From a virus, in the IMG/VR virus record IMGVR_UViG_3300022208_000008, positions 1 through 45,555 of that record: 45,555 nucleotides of DNA; one strand, written 5' to 3'. Below, one piece after another: positions 21,083-30,210 of the stretch. Within the stretch, counting starts at the first letter, position 1. Every line of letters begins with the position of its first letter. The translations under genes were made by a program, and so were the position numbers. The notes under the pieces were generated by a model. That model was not told the origin of the DNA. It saw nothing but the letters and a program-made list of their open reading frames with translations, and made no database searches.

Positions 21083-22599
21083 ACGTGGGCGATAATTATC
21101 CTTCCGGTGTCCCAGCTTGACTTTTCAACCTGTACCCCAGGCGTCAAGCCATCATCGATTATGATATTGTCATCGAGTGTCGGGGATGCTGCCGTCCCGA
21201 TCCTTACTACAACATCCGTTATGCCTTCAATGCTATTCAATTGCGCCAGAAGGGAGTTTGTACCGTAGACGATAACGTCATTCCCCGTCCCGATATCGTC
21301 TCCCCATTCGACGATGGCCGCCTTTACCTGATTGTCTCCATCGGCGGGATAGTCGCCGGTGACAGTCAAATCAAGCTCAAGGTATATATCGATCTCAATG
21401 GGGCGAGAAAACTTTACCGTATGGGATTGACCTTGATTGTCGATATAGACCCCGGAGACGTCCCCGTGTGCCTCTATTCCGGCAGGCTTGGCCCCGCCTA
21501 TGGCGTCAATAATCTCTTGATCTCTCGACGTGGCTCCTGCGGCCTGATAAGCATAAACCTCAAAGGCTTTCCCAGGAATCCCCCTCGCATCGGTCAGGAG
21601 GGTAACATTCTCAAAGGCCCGTACATCTTCAATCAATATCGAATCTTCAACGTCATTGAGCCTCAAGACAGCATTGCGGATCGCGTCAAGAGGACCGGCC
21701 ACGCTGATTTGTAGACGGTTGCGGCGTCTTATCCTTGCCTCTGCATCCGTTTCAACGGCCCGACCGATTGCGGCGTCTTCCGGGTTGTATACCGAAGTGA
21801 GGCCAGCGATGGGGTTGTCGATAACTGTCAACGTCCCTGCATTTGCGATAATCGGCCCCGTCTGGGTTGCAATCATATCGACTGTTCCCTGGTATTCCCC
21901 CGGCGTCGTCTCTGTGATCGTGATTGTTACCGCCCCGCCAAAGTCAAGGGTATTGTCTGAATATGTCATCGCCGGTTGCGGTTTCTTACCATCCGCCCCG
22001 GCGAATGTCACCGCAAAGCCAGCCGCAAAGCTCCCCGATACCGTGACGCCGGAAAGGTTTGAAAGATTGTTCAATGCCGTTTGTACCGCCGCGGCATCGT
22101 CATTCCAGTTTATCAAGGCCGTCGTCTGGCCTGAAAAAACAAGCTTGAAACTCCCACTCGTCGGCGTCGCGCTGAAGGCTACATTCTGGACTTCATCAAC
22201 CCCTGCAGTCAAAGTCACCTCAGTAATAGTCTCGAAGGTCGAAGTAGGAGAGCCCGCAACGCTGAAGACGGTCCCAATCGGGATGATCGTTCCCGCCGTA
22301 CCGATAAGGACTTCCCCGACGATGGAAGAATAAAGCGCGGGGAGTCTGGTAAAGCTTACGATAGATGCCGCCCTGTCGAAGTTGACGCCCTCGGCTGAGT
22401 CTGGATATTGAGAGTGGTAAACGTCCTCAATCAGCTCATAAATAGCGGCTTCCCTCTCTGCCGATATGCCGACGAATTGACCAATGACGCTCTGGGGGAG
22501 AGTGTTAATCTGGTTCCCAAATGCCGCCCGCAAGGATGACTCAATCTCTGCCTTTATTTGTGATAGGCGCTTAATTGTAAGACCTGAAGCATCGATCAT
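21079..22599 (-). CDS. Baseplate J-like protein (Mu gp47 type)
   Basis: 506 residues. The N-terminus (LTIKRLSQIKAEIESSLRAA, then ISAEREAAIYELIEDVYHSQ) and FDRAASIVSFTRLPA are the baseplate J signature. A domain at about 145-260 (FKLVFSGQTTALINWNDDAA, GVTVSGSFAAGFAVTFAGAD) is inserted and resembles beta-sandwich decoration domains. The C-terminal part (GIEAHGDVSGVYIDNQGQSH) is again canonical. J forms the wedge ring of the baseplate. Confidence 0.9.
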   Translation of the reverse strand: MIDASGLTIKRLSQIKAEIESSLRAAFGNQINTLPQSVIGQFVGISAEREAAIYELIEDVYHSQYPDSAEGVNFDRAASIVSFTRLPALYSSIVGEVLIGTAGTIIPIGTVFSVAGSPTSTFETITEVTLTAGVDEVQNVAFSATPTSGSFKLVFSGQTTALINWNDDAAAVQTALNNLSNLSGVTVSGSFAAGFAVTFAGADGKKPQPAMTYSDNTLDFGGAVTITITETTPGEYQGTVDMIATQTGPIIANAGTLTVIDNPIAGLTSVYNPEDAAIGRAVETDAEARIRRRNRLQISVAGPLDAIRNAVLRLNDVEDSILIEDVRAFENVTLLTDARGIPGKAFEVYAYQAAGATSRDQEIIDAIGGAKPAGIEAHGDVSGVYIDNQGQSHTVKFSRPIEIDIYLELDLTVTGDYPADGDNQVKAAIVEWGDDIGTGNDVIVYGTNSLLAQLNSIEGITDVVVRIGTAASPTLDDNIIIDDGLTPGVQVEKSSWDTGRIIIAHV

Positions 22600-22943
22600 G
22601 GCAAGACCTCGCTGAAGTTGATTATGCCGTCATTTGTACGCGCCGAAAAAGAGAGGGACAATTCCCTTCCCGTCAAGTCAAGTGAAAACCGCGTAAGCTC
22701 AATAATCCCAGGCGTGTTGATGATTTCTCTTTTGAAGATACTATCGACCACCACGGCGTCCGGACTCTTTTTGAAGACCTGCTCGAAATAGGCGATGCCG
22801 ATGCGCTTATCAAGGAACCACTCTCCATAAAACGTCTTTAGACGCTGCTTCAAATGCTGAAGGATGGCGTCTCTACCTGTCGTCAGTGAGAAGTCAGACG
22901 TTACGATGATGTCCCCATCCGTATCTAAGGCTATATCACTCAA
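22596..22943 (-). CDS. Baseplate wedge protein, gp46/GPW-gp25-like
   Basis: 115 residues. SDIALDTDGDIIVTSDFSLT then QHLKQRLKTFYGEWFLDKRI and GIAYFEQVFKK match the gp25/GPW family, as in Mu gp46. It anchors the baseplate wedge to the sheath and primes contraction. Four-base overlaps with both neighbours. Confidence 0.88.
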   Translation of the reverse strand: MSDIALDTDGDIIVTSDFSLTTGRDAILQHLKQRLKTFYGEWFLDKRIGIAYFEQVFKKSPDAVVVDSIFKREIINTPGIIELTRFSLDLTGRELSLSFSARTNDGIINFSEVLP

Positions 22944-23580
22944 GATAGACCTTCCCCGATAAAGCTGTATCTAAAGTGTTTGACGGTGCGGAAGTTGGAA
23001 CCCCCGCCGCTATATGCGTATGCCCTGCATAAAGCGTTGCAGCTGTCTGGCCTAAAAGTGCTTTTTCTACACCAGCACCGAACTTAATTGTCCCCCCTAG
23101 TATATTGATAACTCCTGATTGAGTCAATTCTATTTCGGCACTTCCGTACTTTAAATGCACACTCGTCGCCGTTACACCTTGTGGGCTTCCTGTGAAAGAA
23201 TAAAGCCCCGGAATGAATACAGCATCCGTTATATCATGGTGGCGGGTATCATTAGGGTTTACGGCGCTCCCATCTCCTGAAAGCCACACATCAAGGGACC
23301 GTTCGCAGAATATCCCCATTCCTGTATCACCATTCTCTAACGGGAAATGAAGTATCGCCCCGCCCGCCGACGGCCATTGCACAGGAACGTCGTTTATGAC
23401 CGGCAACTGAATCACTCTCCCGTCAAGGTATTTCTTCTTCAACAAAGGGACAATACTGGCCTTTTTCGTCGTCGCGTCGTACTTTTCAACACTGCAAGGT
23501 AACATGGTATGTAAATCCAAAAGCATTGACCGCATCGCGGCGCGTATTACCTCTTCAAGTGTCGGCGTCTTCCCGCTCAT
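22936..23580 (-). CDS. Baseplate spike protein, Gp138-like (gpV/gp45 equivalent)
   Basis: 214 residues. N-terminal domain MLPCSVEKYDATTKKASIVP, VPVQWPSAGGAILHFPLENG, and GMGIFCERSLDVWL fit the Gp138 OB-fold of central spikes. The C-terminal repeats (SAEIELTQSGVINILGGTIK, ending AGHTHIAAG) form a beta-helix tip with a His-containing HTHIA motif that can bind iron. This punctures the outer membrane. ATG at 23580 is preferred over 23598 because it follows GAGG and overlaps the hub stop. Confidence 0.85.
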   Translation of the reverse strand: MSGKTPTLEEVIRAAMRSMLLDLHTMLPCSVEKYDATTKKASIVPLLKKKYLDGRVIQLPVINDVPVQWPSAGGAILHFPLENGDTGMGIFCERSLDVWLSGDGSAVNPNDTRHHDITDAVFIPGLYSFTGSPQGVTATSVHLKYGSAEIELTQSGVINILGGTIKFGAGVEKALLGQTAATLYAGHTHIAAGVPTSAPSNTLDTALSGKVYLE

Positions 23581-24407
23581 ATCAACACAGCCTCGCAATC
23601 AACAAACCACGGCTCCCCGTGCGTGTCACCTGTGAACTTCGCCTTCTCTATTCTCACAAGTCCGTCGAAGTCTTTGGCCTCAATCTTGACCGCCCTGGCG
23701 AAACGAAAGCGCGTCGTCTGTATCAATGCCCTGAAAGTCACCCCGTCCGTCTTGGCGGTATCTCCCCCCGATATCCCGAGGGAAGGACTTCCGATCAATC
23801 CGGTATCAGGCGTGAGCAAAATTGCCTCTTCTCCGGTTGTTTCTGTCGGGATGATCGTCTGGGCTTCATTGTCCTGAATCGTAAAATCTAACCCCTGCTT
23901 TCTCGCGATTCCTTCCGCGATTGTCTTCGCAACCCCGGACACTGTGATCCCATTCTGTGCAATTTCATCTTTAATTGCGCTAATATTCCCTATGACAATT
24001 TTACCTTGCTCTTTCATCACATCGACAGCATCCAGAAAAACATCCTTTAAGCTCGTTCCTGCTTTATAGCTTTTATCCAGAGACGGAACCCTGGCCGCTC
24101 CACCATCTTTCGCCTCAATCGTCGTCACGAAATCCCCGCCTCTCCTCTGCGTGAATGCCCTTTGAACGTCCCCGACAAAGAGTTGATCTATGATATCACC
24201 ATACCCAACGTCGAGAATTACCAGCGTAGGCTCTGTCGTCTTCAAAAGTCCGATGCTCGACGTTGCAAGGTTGTATATCTGGATTGTCCCCTTGTTTTCT
24301 TTCCCCTTCTCGATGTCAAAGGAAACTCTAAGGCCCTCTATTCTTACCCCTTCCTTCCCCTTCGGCCCGAAAGAGACGATGGCTTGACGATCCCACAAAA
24401 GCCCCAT
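23577..24407 (-). CDS. Baseplate hub protein (Mu gp44 / T4 gp27 role)
   Basis: 276 residues. GLRVSFDIEKGKENKGTIQI, YNLATSSIGLL and LFVGDVQRAFTQRRGGDFVT are typical of phage hub proteins of the Mu-like group. A disordered-looking stretch at 195-225 precedes the C-terminal strand set. It would form the trimeric hub connecting tube and spike. Between plug and spike genes as in related baseplates. Confidence 0.75.
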   Translation of the reverse strand: MGLLWDRQAIVSFGPKGKEGVRIEGLRVSFDIEKGKENKGTIQIYNLATSSIGLLKTTEPTLVILDVGYGDIIDQLFVGDVQRAFTQRRGGDFVTTIEAKDGGAARVPSLDKSYKAGTSLKDVFLDAVDVMKEQGKIVIGNISAIKDEIAQNGITVSGVAKTIAEGIARKQGLDFTIQDNEAQTIIPTETTGEEAILLTPDTGLIGSPSLGISGGDTAKTDGVTFRALIQTTRFRFARAVKIEAKDFDGLVRIEKAKFTGDTHGEPWFVDCEAVLI

Positions 24408-24727
24408 TATGCCGCCTCAGAATAAAGGAGTTTGACATCATCCGCAAAATTGTCGCGGTTCGGCTCTTCGTTCTCGTCTTTCGTATTCAGCACAAAAAGG
24501 AATCCAGGCGGCAGTCTGTCATCCTGATACATATTGATGAGGTTTGCCCCCACAAGCAACGCAATCCCTGTCACTATGGCCTCTCCCGCATCGGTCAGGA
24601 TATCCATTGTCCATCGGTTCTTCCGGCTGTTATGACGGAAAGAAAGGGTATAAGTCTCGCCGTCAAGGTCGCATCTGAAGGAAAAACTCGGGATATCGTT
24701 TCTTATTGGTAGCTCTATGATTGCCAT
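24407..24727 (-). CDS. Baseplate plug protein
   Basis: 106 residues. IELPIRNDIPSFSFRCDLDG, then RHNSRKNRWTMDILTDAGEA and GIALLVGANLINMYQDDRLP are characteristic of the phage baseplate plug family found beside Dit-like and hub genes. It closes the tube end in the resting tail. One-base overlaps with both neighbours. Confidence 0.8.
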   Translation of the reverse strand: MAIIELPIRNDIPSFSFRCDLDGETYTLSFRHNSRKNRWTMDILTDAGEAIVTGIALLVGANLINMYQDDRLPPGFLFVLNTKDENEEPNRDNFADDVKLLYSEAA

Positions 24728-25416
24728 TATTGACCGAAGACCTTAAAGAGTAATGAACTTCCCTTTTCTCCTGTGGCCGCGTCCGTCTCTTTCGTAGCCT
24801 TCTTTCCTTCCGTCTTCTTCTTGATGACCCCTTCATTCGCCGTCGCGCTGGCCGGGATATCAACAACCTCGCTCTCCACAATCCGAACCTCCCGGAATGT
24901 GGCGCTGAAATTCAAGGCCCCGGCGTTCCTTGGATTCTGGGGGGCGCTGAAGTCCTCCATTATCATGTTATTGTAGGTCTTCAACCCGGCAACGATGGTC
25001 AACGGAATGCTGCTCTCATAGATCAAGTCAAGCATGTCCATCGCGTTCTTTGAAGGCTTCCCGGCCCCGTCTGCAATCAAGCTACTCCCGATCTTAGAGA
25101 TTACCCCCGTAGTGACTGCCCCGACGAGCCCACCCCCTAGACTCCCGACTATCCCGCCGACGTTCCCTGGCAATGCCGCCTCGATGCTGATAGGGGTATC
25201 AGATATGACGCCATTGAGACTCAGCATCCGCCCGCCCTTTATGACGTGATCCGAAATGGTGACTCCGTTCTCGACCTCATGCTGAGTCGCCCGCGATGAA
25301 GTCTTATGATCCATCGAAGTGACGGCATCGATCTTTATCAGCTCCAGCGTCGTCCCGTCTGGGTCAACGTATTGAAGAACCGTCCTTTTATCTGTGCCGT
25401 CGAAGAATGATGCCAT
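24727..25416 (-). CDS. Dit-like baseplate protein
   Basis: 229 residues. TLELIKIDAVTSMDHKTSSR, then HEVENGVTISDHVIKGGRML and SLNGVISDTPISIEAALPGN form the N-terminal beta-sandwich of Dit-like baseplate proteins. A Gly-rich hydrophobic loop (VGSLGGGLVGAVTTGVISKI) is inserted, and the C-terminus is a Lys/Thr-rich tail (VIKKKTEGKKATKETDAATG). It sits directly after the tape measure gene. Confidence 0.7.
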   Translation of the reverse strand: MASFFDGTDKRTVLQYVDPDGTTLELIKIDAVTSMDHKTSSRATQHEVENGVTISDHVIKGGRMLSLNGVISDTPISIEAALPGNVGGIVGSLGGGLVGAVTTGVISKIGSSLIADGAGKPSKNAMDMLDLIYESSIPLTIVAGLKTYNNMIMEDFSAPQNPRNAGALNFSATFREVRIVESEVVDIPASATANEGVIKKKTEGKKATKETDAATGEKGSSLLFKVFGQ

Positions 25417-25418
25417 AT

Positions 25419-27002
25419 CTAATACTCCAGTTGCGGCTCAAGACTCCATCCTGCCTGCCTGAATACCCCATCAAGCGCATCTCTGACGCCCGCCTGGGTA
25501 GCAGAGGCCACTTGATCCGGGCTCGTCCCTTCTGGGACGTTTACGGTAATAGGAGCGTTTATCCTGGCGCTGTTCGATACATTCGATTGACTCGATGCAG
25601 GAGACGACGCCGGGGAAGCCTGTCCCTGGCCGAAGAACTTTGCAACTCCTTCGAGCCCCAGAAGTCCGGCCATTTTGCCGAAGATCGAAGTTACAAAGTC
25701 GTTTACCTGTTTAATCCCTTCCCACAGGTTAGAAAACCACGTTGACAGCGTGTTATAGACGATCTTGGCCGTATCTCTCAGGGCATAAAGCGCGTCTCTC
25801 GCAATGCCGAAAGCCTCTGGAAATTTCTTTTCGAAGGCATCAATGAGCATCCCCGTTATAGAGTCTTTGCCCTGGAAATACCCCACCAAGTCCTCGATAA
25901 TGACTATCAATGCAATGATAGCCGCGCCTACAAGGATAGGCCATATCATCATTATCCCCTGCGTTATGGTGGCAATCACCCCGAGAGCCCTCATGCCAGT
26001 CGCCAGCCTACCAATCGCAATCGCTATTGATCCTATTGCAGACAATATCTGAGCCCCGGAAAAAGCGATGATAGCAAGAGTTACCCACTTGATGACGTTT
26101 CCAAGCCCTCCAAATACATCGGTGAGAGTCAGGATAGCCTCAATGACGGCCTTGGCCGTTTTGTAGAGTATCCCAATGACTACCACCATTTGCTTGAAAA
26201 AGGCGACGAGCTTTGCCTTGATGATCTTTCGATTTGCCTCCAGGAAAGAAAGCATCTCCTTGGCAATTCTTTTGAACTCAGGCAAAAGCTCTTTGCCGAT
26301 GGCGATAGCATTGATGGAAATAAAATCTTTCATGTTGGAGAGAATCCCGAGGAACGTATGGGATTGCTTCTCCATGAGGTTCGCAAAGCGGCCCGATCCG
26401 GTTGTTAAGTCCTCAAGTGCCTTGCGGACATTATCAAAAGAGATTTGTCCTTGCTCAATCATCTTTTGAACTTCTGCGGGCGTTTTGCCTAGACTTTTAG
26501 CAAGCTCATCGAGAAGCGGAACCCCGGCCTCCGTAAACTGCCGAAGCTCAGACCCTCTCAGCTTTGTCGCGGCTTTCACCTGTCCGAGTGCAAGGACGAG
26601 TTGGGGAAGTTTATCAATCCCGACCCCCGCCGTTACATCCCCGAGAATCTTGATGGTATCTCGCAAGTTCTCAGCCTCTATACCCATTGCGAGTAGGCGC
26701 TTGCCTGAGTCTATGATTCCAGGGAGTGTGAAAGGAGTTTTTCGGGCGTCTTCTTTGAGCCCTTCGAGCATATCCCTTGCGGCCTCGGCGCTCCCAAGCA
26801 TCGTCTCGAAAGCAACCTCGACCTGCTCCATATCCCCGGCTTCCTTTAGCAGAAAGCCGACGGACGCTGCCGCACCGGCAAAGACACCGGCGAGAAGTTT
26901 GGCAGAAGACTTGACGTTTTGAATATTGCGGTCGATTGACTGCAAAGGTCGGTCGTCTATGTCAAAGCCTATGGTGACAAATAAGTCCCTGATACTCGCC
27001 AT
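25419..27002 (-). CDS. Tape measure protein
   Basis: 527 residues. N-terminal tape-measure domain: EAGDMEQVEVAFETMLGSAE, DARKTPFTLPGIIDSGKRLL, TVGIDKLPQLVLALGQVKAA-like segments and GSELRQFTEAGVPLLDELAK are diagnostic. Hydrophobic stretches at about 30-48 and 285-365 may insert in the host membrane. Helical content and length predict a short tail, by the usual 0.15 nm per residue about 80 nm. The ATG overlaps the stop of the frameshift product (TAATG). Confidence 0.9.
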   Translation of the reverse strand: MASIRDLFVTIGFDIDDRPLQSIDRNIQNVKSSAKLLAGVFAGAAASVGFLLKEAGDMEQVEVAFETMLGSAEAARDMLEGLKEDARKTPFTLPGIIDSGKRLLAMGIEAENLRDTIKILGDVTAGVGIDKLPQLVLALGQVKAATKLRGSELRQFTEAGVPLLDELAKSLGKTPAEVQKMIEQGQISFDNVRKALEDLTTGSGRFANLMEKQSHTFLGILSNMKDFISINAIAIGKELLPEFKRIAKEMLSFLEANRKIIKAKLVAFFKQMVVVIGILYKTAKAVIEAILTLTDVFGGLGNVIKWVTLAIIAFSGAQILSAIGSIAIAIGRLATGMRALGVIATITQGIMMIWPILVGAAIIALIVIIEDLVGYFQGKDSITGMLIDAFEKKFPEAFGIARDALYALRDTAKIVYNTLSTWFSNLWEGIKQVNDFVTSIFGKMAGLLGLEGVAKFFGQGQASPASSPASSQSNVSNSARINAPITVNVPEGTSPDQVASATQAGVRDALDGVFRQAGWSLEPQLEY

Positions 27003-27187
27003 TACTTCACCTTTGCCGTCCTTCGGGCGTGTTCCTCTTGATCTTGCTCTATATCGATCGCCTCATTTGCATCGGCAAGATCGTTGATTGAATATTTTTC
27101 TTCGATTTCGGATAAGGTGGCCTTCCCGGATAGAACCACCCGCCAAGCAAGCCAGTTGATATTTACTTCGCCAGGGTCAAACCCTTT
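27002..27187 (-). CDS. Frameshift extension of tail assembly chaperone (GT-like)
   Basis: After the slippery heptamer A-AAG-GGT at 27187-27181, a -1 slip enters an open frame GFDPGEVNINWLAWRVVLSG, continuing KATLSEIEEKYSINDLADAN to EEHARRTAKVK, ending at the tape measure start codon. It has no start codon of its own and codon use is normal. Size (about 61 residues) and position match the T domain of lambda gpGT, which binds the tape measure protein. Confidence 0.75.
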   Translation of the reverse strand, partial: KGFDPGEVNINWLAWRVVLSGKATLSEIEEKYSINDLADANEAIDIEQDQEEHARRTAKVK

Positions 27188-27603
27188 ACCTTTTGGCTTA
27201 TACTTGCGAGAATACCACCGTCTCCGAAAAAACCCGAATACTCCTCTTCAAAGGCCGCATAGACAACCTTGTACATATGGGGAAGCCGACCCTTGAAATG
27301 ATTATCGACAATCTCCTTGTTTTTGAGATTGCCCACTCCGTTATGGTGAACCTGGGAGAGAAGAGAAAGAATGATCCCCTCCCCCTCAGATTCGGTCAAC
27401 TTGTCGAATAAAGCTTCAATTACGGCCTTCAGGTCAACATCATTATCAAGAATGCTTGTCCCTGAGTTGTTTGCAAGAGCCCCGAGGACAGGGGCCAATA
27501 TTGCCCCGATCCTCCGCAAAAGGTTATGCGATTTGATTGCCCCGAGTTGGTAAAAGGTATAGATTTCTCCATCAATGTCCCGCTCTATCGTTTCTCTCGC
27601 CAT
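27163..27603 (-). CDS. Tail assembly chaperone (lambda G role)
   Basis: 146 residues. RETIERDIDGEIYTFYQLGA, LKAVIEALFDKLTESEGEGI and KNKEIVDNHFKGRLPHMYKV are typical of the chaperone encoded between tube and tape measure. The last codons contain the -1 slippery site. The short form is the abundant G-like product; it coats the tape measure protein before tube polymerisation. Confidence 0.82.
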   Translation of the reverse strand: MARETIERDIDGEIYTFYQLGAIKSHNLLRRIGAILAPVLGALANNSGTSILDNDVDLKAVIEALFDKLTESEGEGIILSLLSQVHHNGVGNLKNKEIVDNHFKGRLPHMYKVVYAAFEEEYSGFFGDGGILASISQKVKGLTLAK

Positions 27604-28010
27604 TAGTTATTACCCCCGTTCAAGTGTACATCGAGATTGCCGCGAATCGTCCACTCCCTGTCGCCAGCCTCTTTCGCATATCCGGCATCGGCACCTTTTA
27701 CAATCGTGCCAAAGGGCATGACGTGGAGGGAGTTTCCAGAGTTATCCTTGAACATGACGGCCACAAGCGCGTCGGTGACTTCCAGTGCGCTCAGTGTGGC
27801 ATTGTCGCCGGAAGCCTGGGGGAGGGTTACAGTGAAAGTCCCGAGCTTGCTGGCGTTCTTCGTCCTCGTCGCCTCGCCGCTCGAAGTGTCAACATCGAAG
27901 GTGAATCCGTCCTCATCCCTTGCAACGGAAACTTCCCTCCAGCTTGCGATGATCGAGCCGCCTACAATAAGGCTCCCCTGTGAGGGGTCATATGTTTTTA
28001 CATCAGCCAT
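27603..28010 (-). CDS. Tail tube protein (DUF3277-like)
   Basis: 135 residues. TYDPSQGSLIVGGSIIASWR, DEDGFTFDVDTSSGEATRTK and GTFTVTLPQASGDNATLSAL are typical of the tube protein of DUF3383-sheath phages. A beta-barrel that stacks in hexamers inside the sheath. ATG follows the sheath stop by a short gap and it overlaps the chaperone by one base. Confidence 0.88.
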   Translation of the reverse strand: MADVKTYDPSQGSLIVGGSIIASWREVSVARDEDGFTFDVDTSSGEATRTKNASKLGTFTVTLPQASGDNATLSALEVTDALVAVMFKDNSGNSLHVMPFGTIVKGADAGYAKEAGDREWTIRGNLDVHLNGGNN

Positions 28011-28020
28011 TTACGCCTCC

Positions 28021-29355
28021 TTAGATTGTGAGTTTCCCAGTGATTTTGACCTTGTGAACCGCCCCGGCCAGTTGCGCCACGAACGAAATCCCCTGAAGGA
28101 ACCTTGCCGCCTTGTCTACCGGATCGATTGCCGAGAGTTTCGGCACCGTTACCGTGATTGCGTCCGGCTCGTCGCTCAAGAATCCGCTATTGACGGCCCG
28201 CTGAAGTCTTGCCCTCAGAGGCGCTTCGACCTTTGCAATCCCATTCGTAGTGAAAGGGATCTTCTGGGAGTTGATAAGGACCGTGAAGATATCCTCCCCA
28301 ATCCTGGCCGTCAGTTCATCCGATCCCCTCATCACGTCGATATACTCACCGCTTGCCACGACGGCCTCAGAGGTGATGCAGTTGACATTTGCCACCGTCT
28401 CATAGAAGTTGAGATTCTTGGCCTTGAGATTGACGATGGCGCTGTCAGAAAGGAGAGTATCAGGGACAATCCCTACAAGGCTCTTGAACTTCCATGTGAT
28501 GCTTCCTGCATCGTAAGGGGCGCAAGCGCCGACCCATGCCGCATCGGGATAGTTCTCCTCATCGCCAGAATACATCCCGATTGACCGGTCATAGAGCTTG
28601 GTTTTGAGGACCGACCCTATATCCGTCGTTGCCGCCGTCAGCATACTTGCCTGGTCGATGGCGTAGAAGTATAGCTTCGGAGTGCTGAGAGCTTCGATGA
28701 AGTCGGCGGCCTGTTCGATGTCAAGAAGCTGTTCGGCCTCGGTTGCCCTCCTGGTAAGGATGAGGAAGTACCAATCCGTCGCCCCGGCGGCAATCGCATC
28801 GGCAAGCTCGGTCGATACGCAAACATTTGCCACCACATTTGCAAGCGTCAGATTTGTGCCCGCTATGATGGTATTGATCTCACCTGCAACATCTGCATCA
28901 AGGTCGAACGTTCCATCAATATTATCAGTTGCCGTCACTGGCTCAGACCCACCATTGATCGCAGCCACAAGACCGGCGGCAATTTCCAGATTCGTCGCGC
29001 TTGCATCGGATAGGAAAGAAAACGCCGTTCCGTTGATCGTCACGGTGTAAGTCGTGTCGTTCAGGACCGTCGAAACCGTTACCAGATCGCTTTGGGCGAC
29101 GTTTGCGGCCCTCTTCCCAATGATGACCTTTTCGGGGCTCAGTTCCTGGGAGAAGTACTTTGCAGCGGCCTTGTACTCCTCGTCGGTAATGGCGAAGTCT
29201 TCCAGCACAGATTCGATGCTGGTATAGGTCTTGTACTCCTCGGCAAACTTAGAGTGGATGCCGAAAATGAGTCCAGTACCGAACCCGGCCCGCGTAATCC
29301 TTGCTGTCTCCCGTGTGATGTCTACCTGAATGATATCCCTTATCTTCGTACCCAT
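28021..29355 (-). CDS. Tail sheath protein (DUF3383-like)
   Basis: 444 residues. N-terminus IRDIIQVDITRETARITRAG, TGLIFGIHSKFAEEYKTYTS and EDFAITDEEYKAAAKYFSQE; C-terminus RLQRAVNSGFLSDEPDAITV, then AARFLQGISFVAQLAGAVHK. These are sheath hallmarks. A domain at about 70-160 (YTVTINGTAFSFLSDASATN ... GSEPVTATDNIDGTFDLDAD) resembles one in the cement protein. It contracts to drive the tube into the cell. Confidence 0.92.
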   Translation of the reverse strand: MGTKIRDIIQVDITRETARITRAGFGTGLIFGIHSKFAEEYKTYTSIESVLEDFAITDEEYKAAAKYFSQELSPEKVIIGKRAANVAQSDLVTVSTVLNDTTYTVTINGTAFSFLSDASATNLEIAAGLVAAINGGSEPVTATDNIDGTFDLDADVAGEINTIIAGTNLTLANVVANVCVSTELADAIAAGATDWYFLILTRRATEAEQLLDIEQAADFIEALSTPKLYFYAIDQASMLTAATTDIGSVLKTKLYDRSIGMYSGDEENYPDAAWVGACAPYDAGSITWKFKSLVGIVPDTLLSDSAIVNLKAKNLNFYETVANVNCITSEAVVASGEYIDVMRGSDELTARIGEDIFTVLINSQKIPFTTNGIAKVEAPLRARLQRAVNSGFLSDEPDAITVTVPKLSAIDPVDKAARFLQGISFVAQLAGAVHKVKITGKLTI

Positions 29356-29364
29356 TTAAACCTC

Positions 29365-29889
29365 CTATGGTATGGTGTTTGTGCTGGTTACATCCCCAAC
29401 GGTCTGAGATATTTCAACCGTTTGAATCTCTCCTGTCGTGTCGTCGATTTCCGTGGTATATCCGAGCATGATATCGACCGCTCCGCGTCCCTCAAACCCT
29501 GTCTCCAGTAATCCGCTCAGGTCTATCGGATCTTCGGCCCTCATTATGGCTATCCCGGCATTTGTCAAAAGAGCCTGCTTCGATGGTAATTCAAGAGCAT
29601 TCATTACCGCCGCTATCAATGTGTGCCAGCCCGAAGCGGCAAAGCTGTTGACCGTAAGCGTAAATTCCTTCCGAAAAGGGAAGGTGAAAACGTCTTGTGC
29701 CTTGTGGATAACTTCAGGGCTTCCTATGCTTCTCGGCCCCGATGACACATTCAGCGATATATAGGGCGGTGCCGGTCTATCAGCGTCCGGCATTGACCAT
29801 ATCACCTTGCCGACCGCCAGACCTGTAGCCGCTATCACGAAATCGTGAATCGCGTCCTGCATCGCCACTGATATCGAGTCGGTTGCCAT
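29365..29889 (-). CDS. Tail terminator/neck protein
   Basis: 174 residues. VAMQDAIHDFVIAATGLAVG, VIWSMPDADRPAPPYISLNV and AASGWHTLIAAVMNALELPS match phage neck terminator proteins (LIC_12616/gp12-like) of contractile phages. They cap the tube top and join it to the head. Lies right before the sheath gene. Confidence 0.78.
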   Translation of the reverse strand: MATDSISVAMQDAIHDFVIAATGLAVGKVIWSMPDADRPAPPYISLNVSSGPRSIGSPEVIHKAQDVFTFPFRKEFTLTVNSFAASGWHTLIAAVMNALELPSKQALLTNAGIAIMRAEDPIDLSGLLETGFEGRGAVDIMLGYTTEIDDTTGEIQTVEISQTVGDVTSTNTIP

Positions 29890-30210
29890 CTATTGACCGT
29901 CCTTCTTCACAAGCCGCACCTTATAGTGCTGGAGCATTCCCTGGGTTGACCAATTCTGCGATTCACGCGCTTCGTAGACCTTGCCAAGGCGCGTGATCTC
30001 GTCATTGACTGCAATCTCTGTCGCCGTATACATCCACAGGTTCTCGCTCGTCCTGTCGCCTTCAGGCAACTGCAAAACTTCTTTTCCACTTAGCGGCTGG
30101 ATGTTCCCTCTCGCCGTGAATGACGATGAGAGAGTCTTCACCGGGCGGCCCTTCGTGTATGTCGTCGCGTATCTCTTGACCGCTACAGTCTCTTTATTTA
30201 AAAGGCTCAT
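29890..30210 (-). CDS. Head closure / head-tail joining protein
   Basis: 106 residues, beta-rich: AVKRYATTYTKGRPVKTLSS, FTARGNIQPLSGKEVLQLPE and EITRLGKVYEARESQNWSTQ. This resembles SPP1 gp16-like stoppers. Overlaps the neighbour by 4 bases. Family call from recalled pattern and position. Confidence 0.65.
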   Translation of the reverse strand: MSLLNKETVAVKRYATTYTKGRPVKTLSSSFTARGNIQPLSGKEVLQLPEGDRTSENLWMYTATEIAVNDEITRLGKVYEARESQNWSTQGMLQHYKVRLVKKDGQ

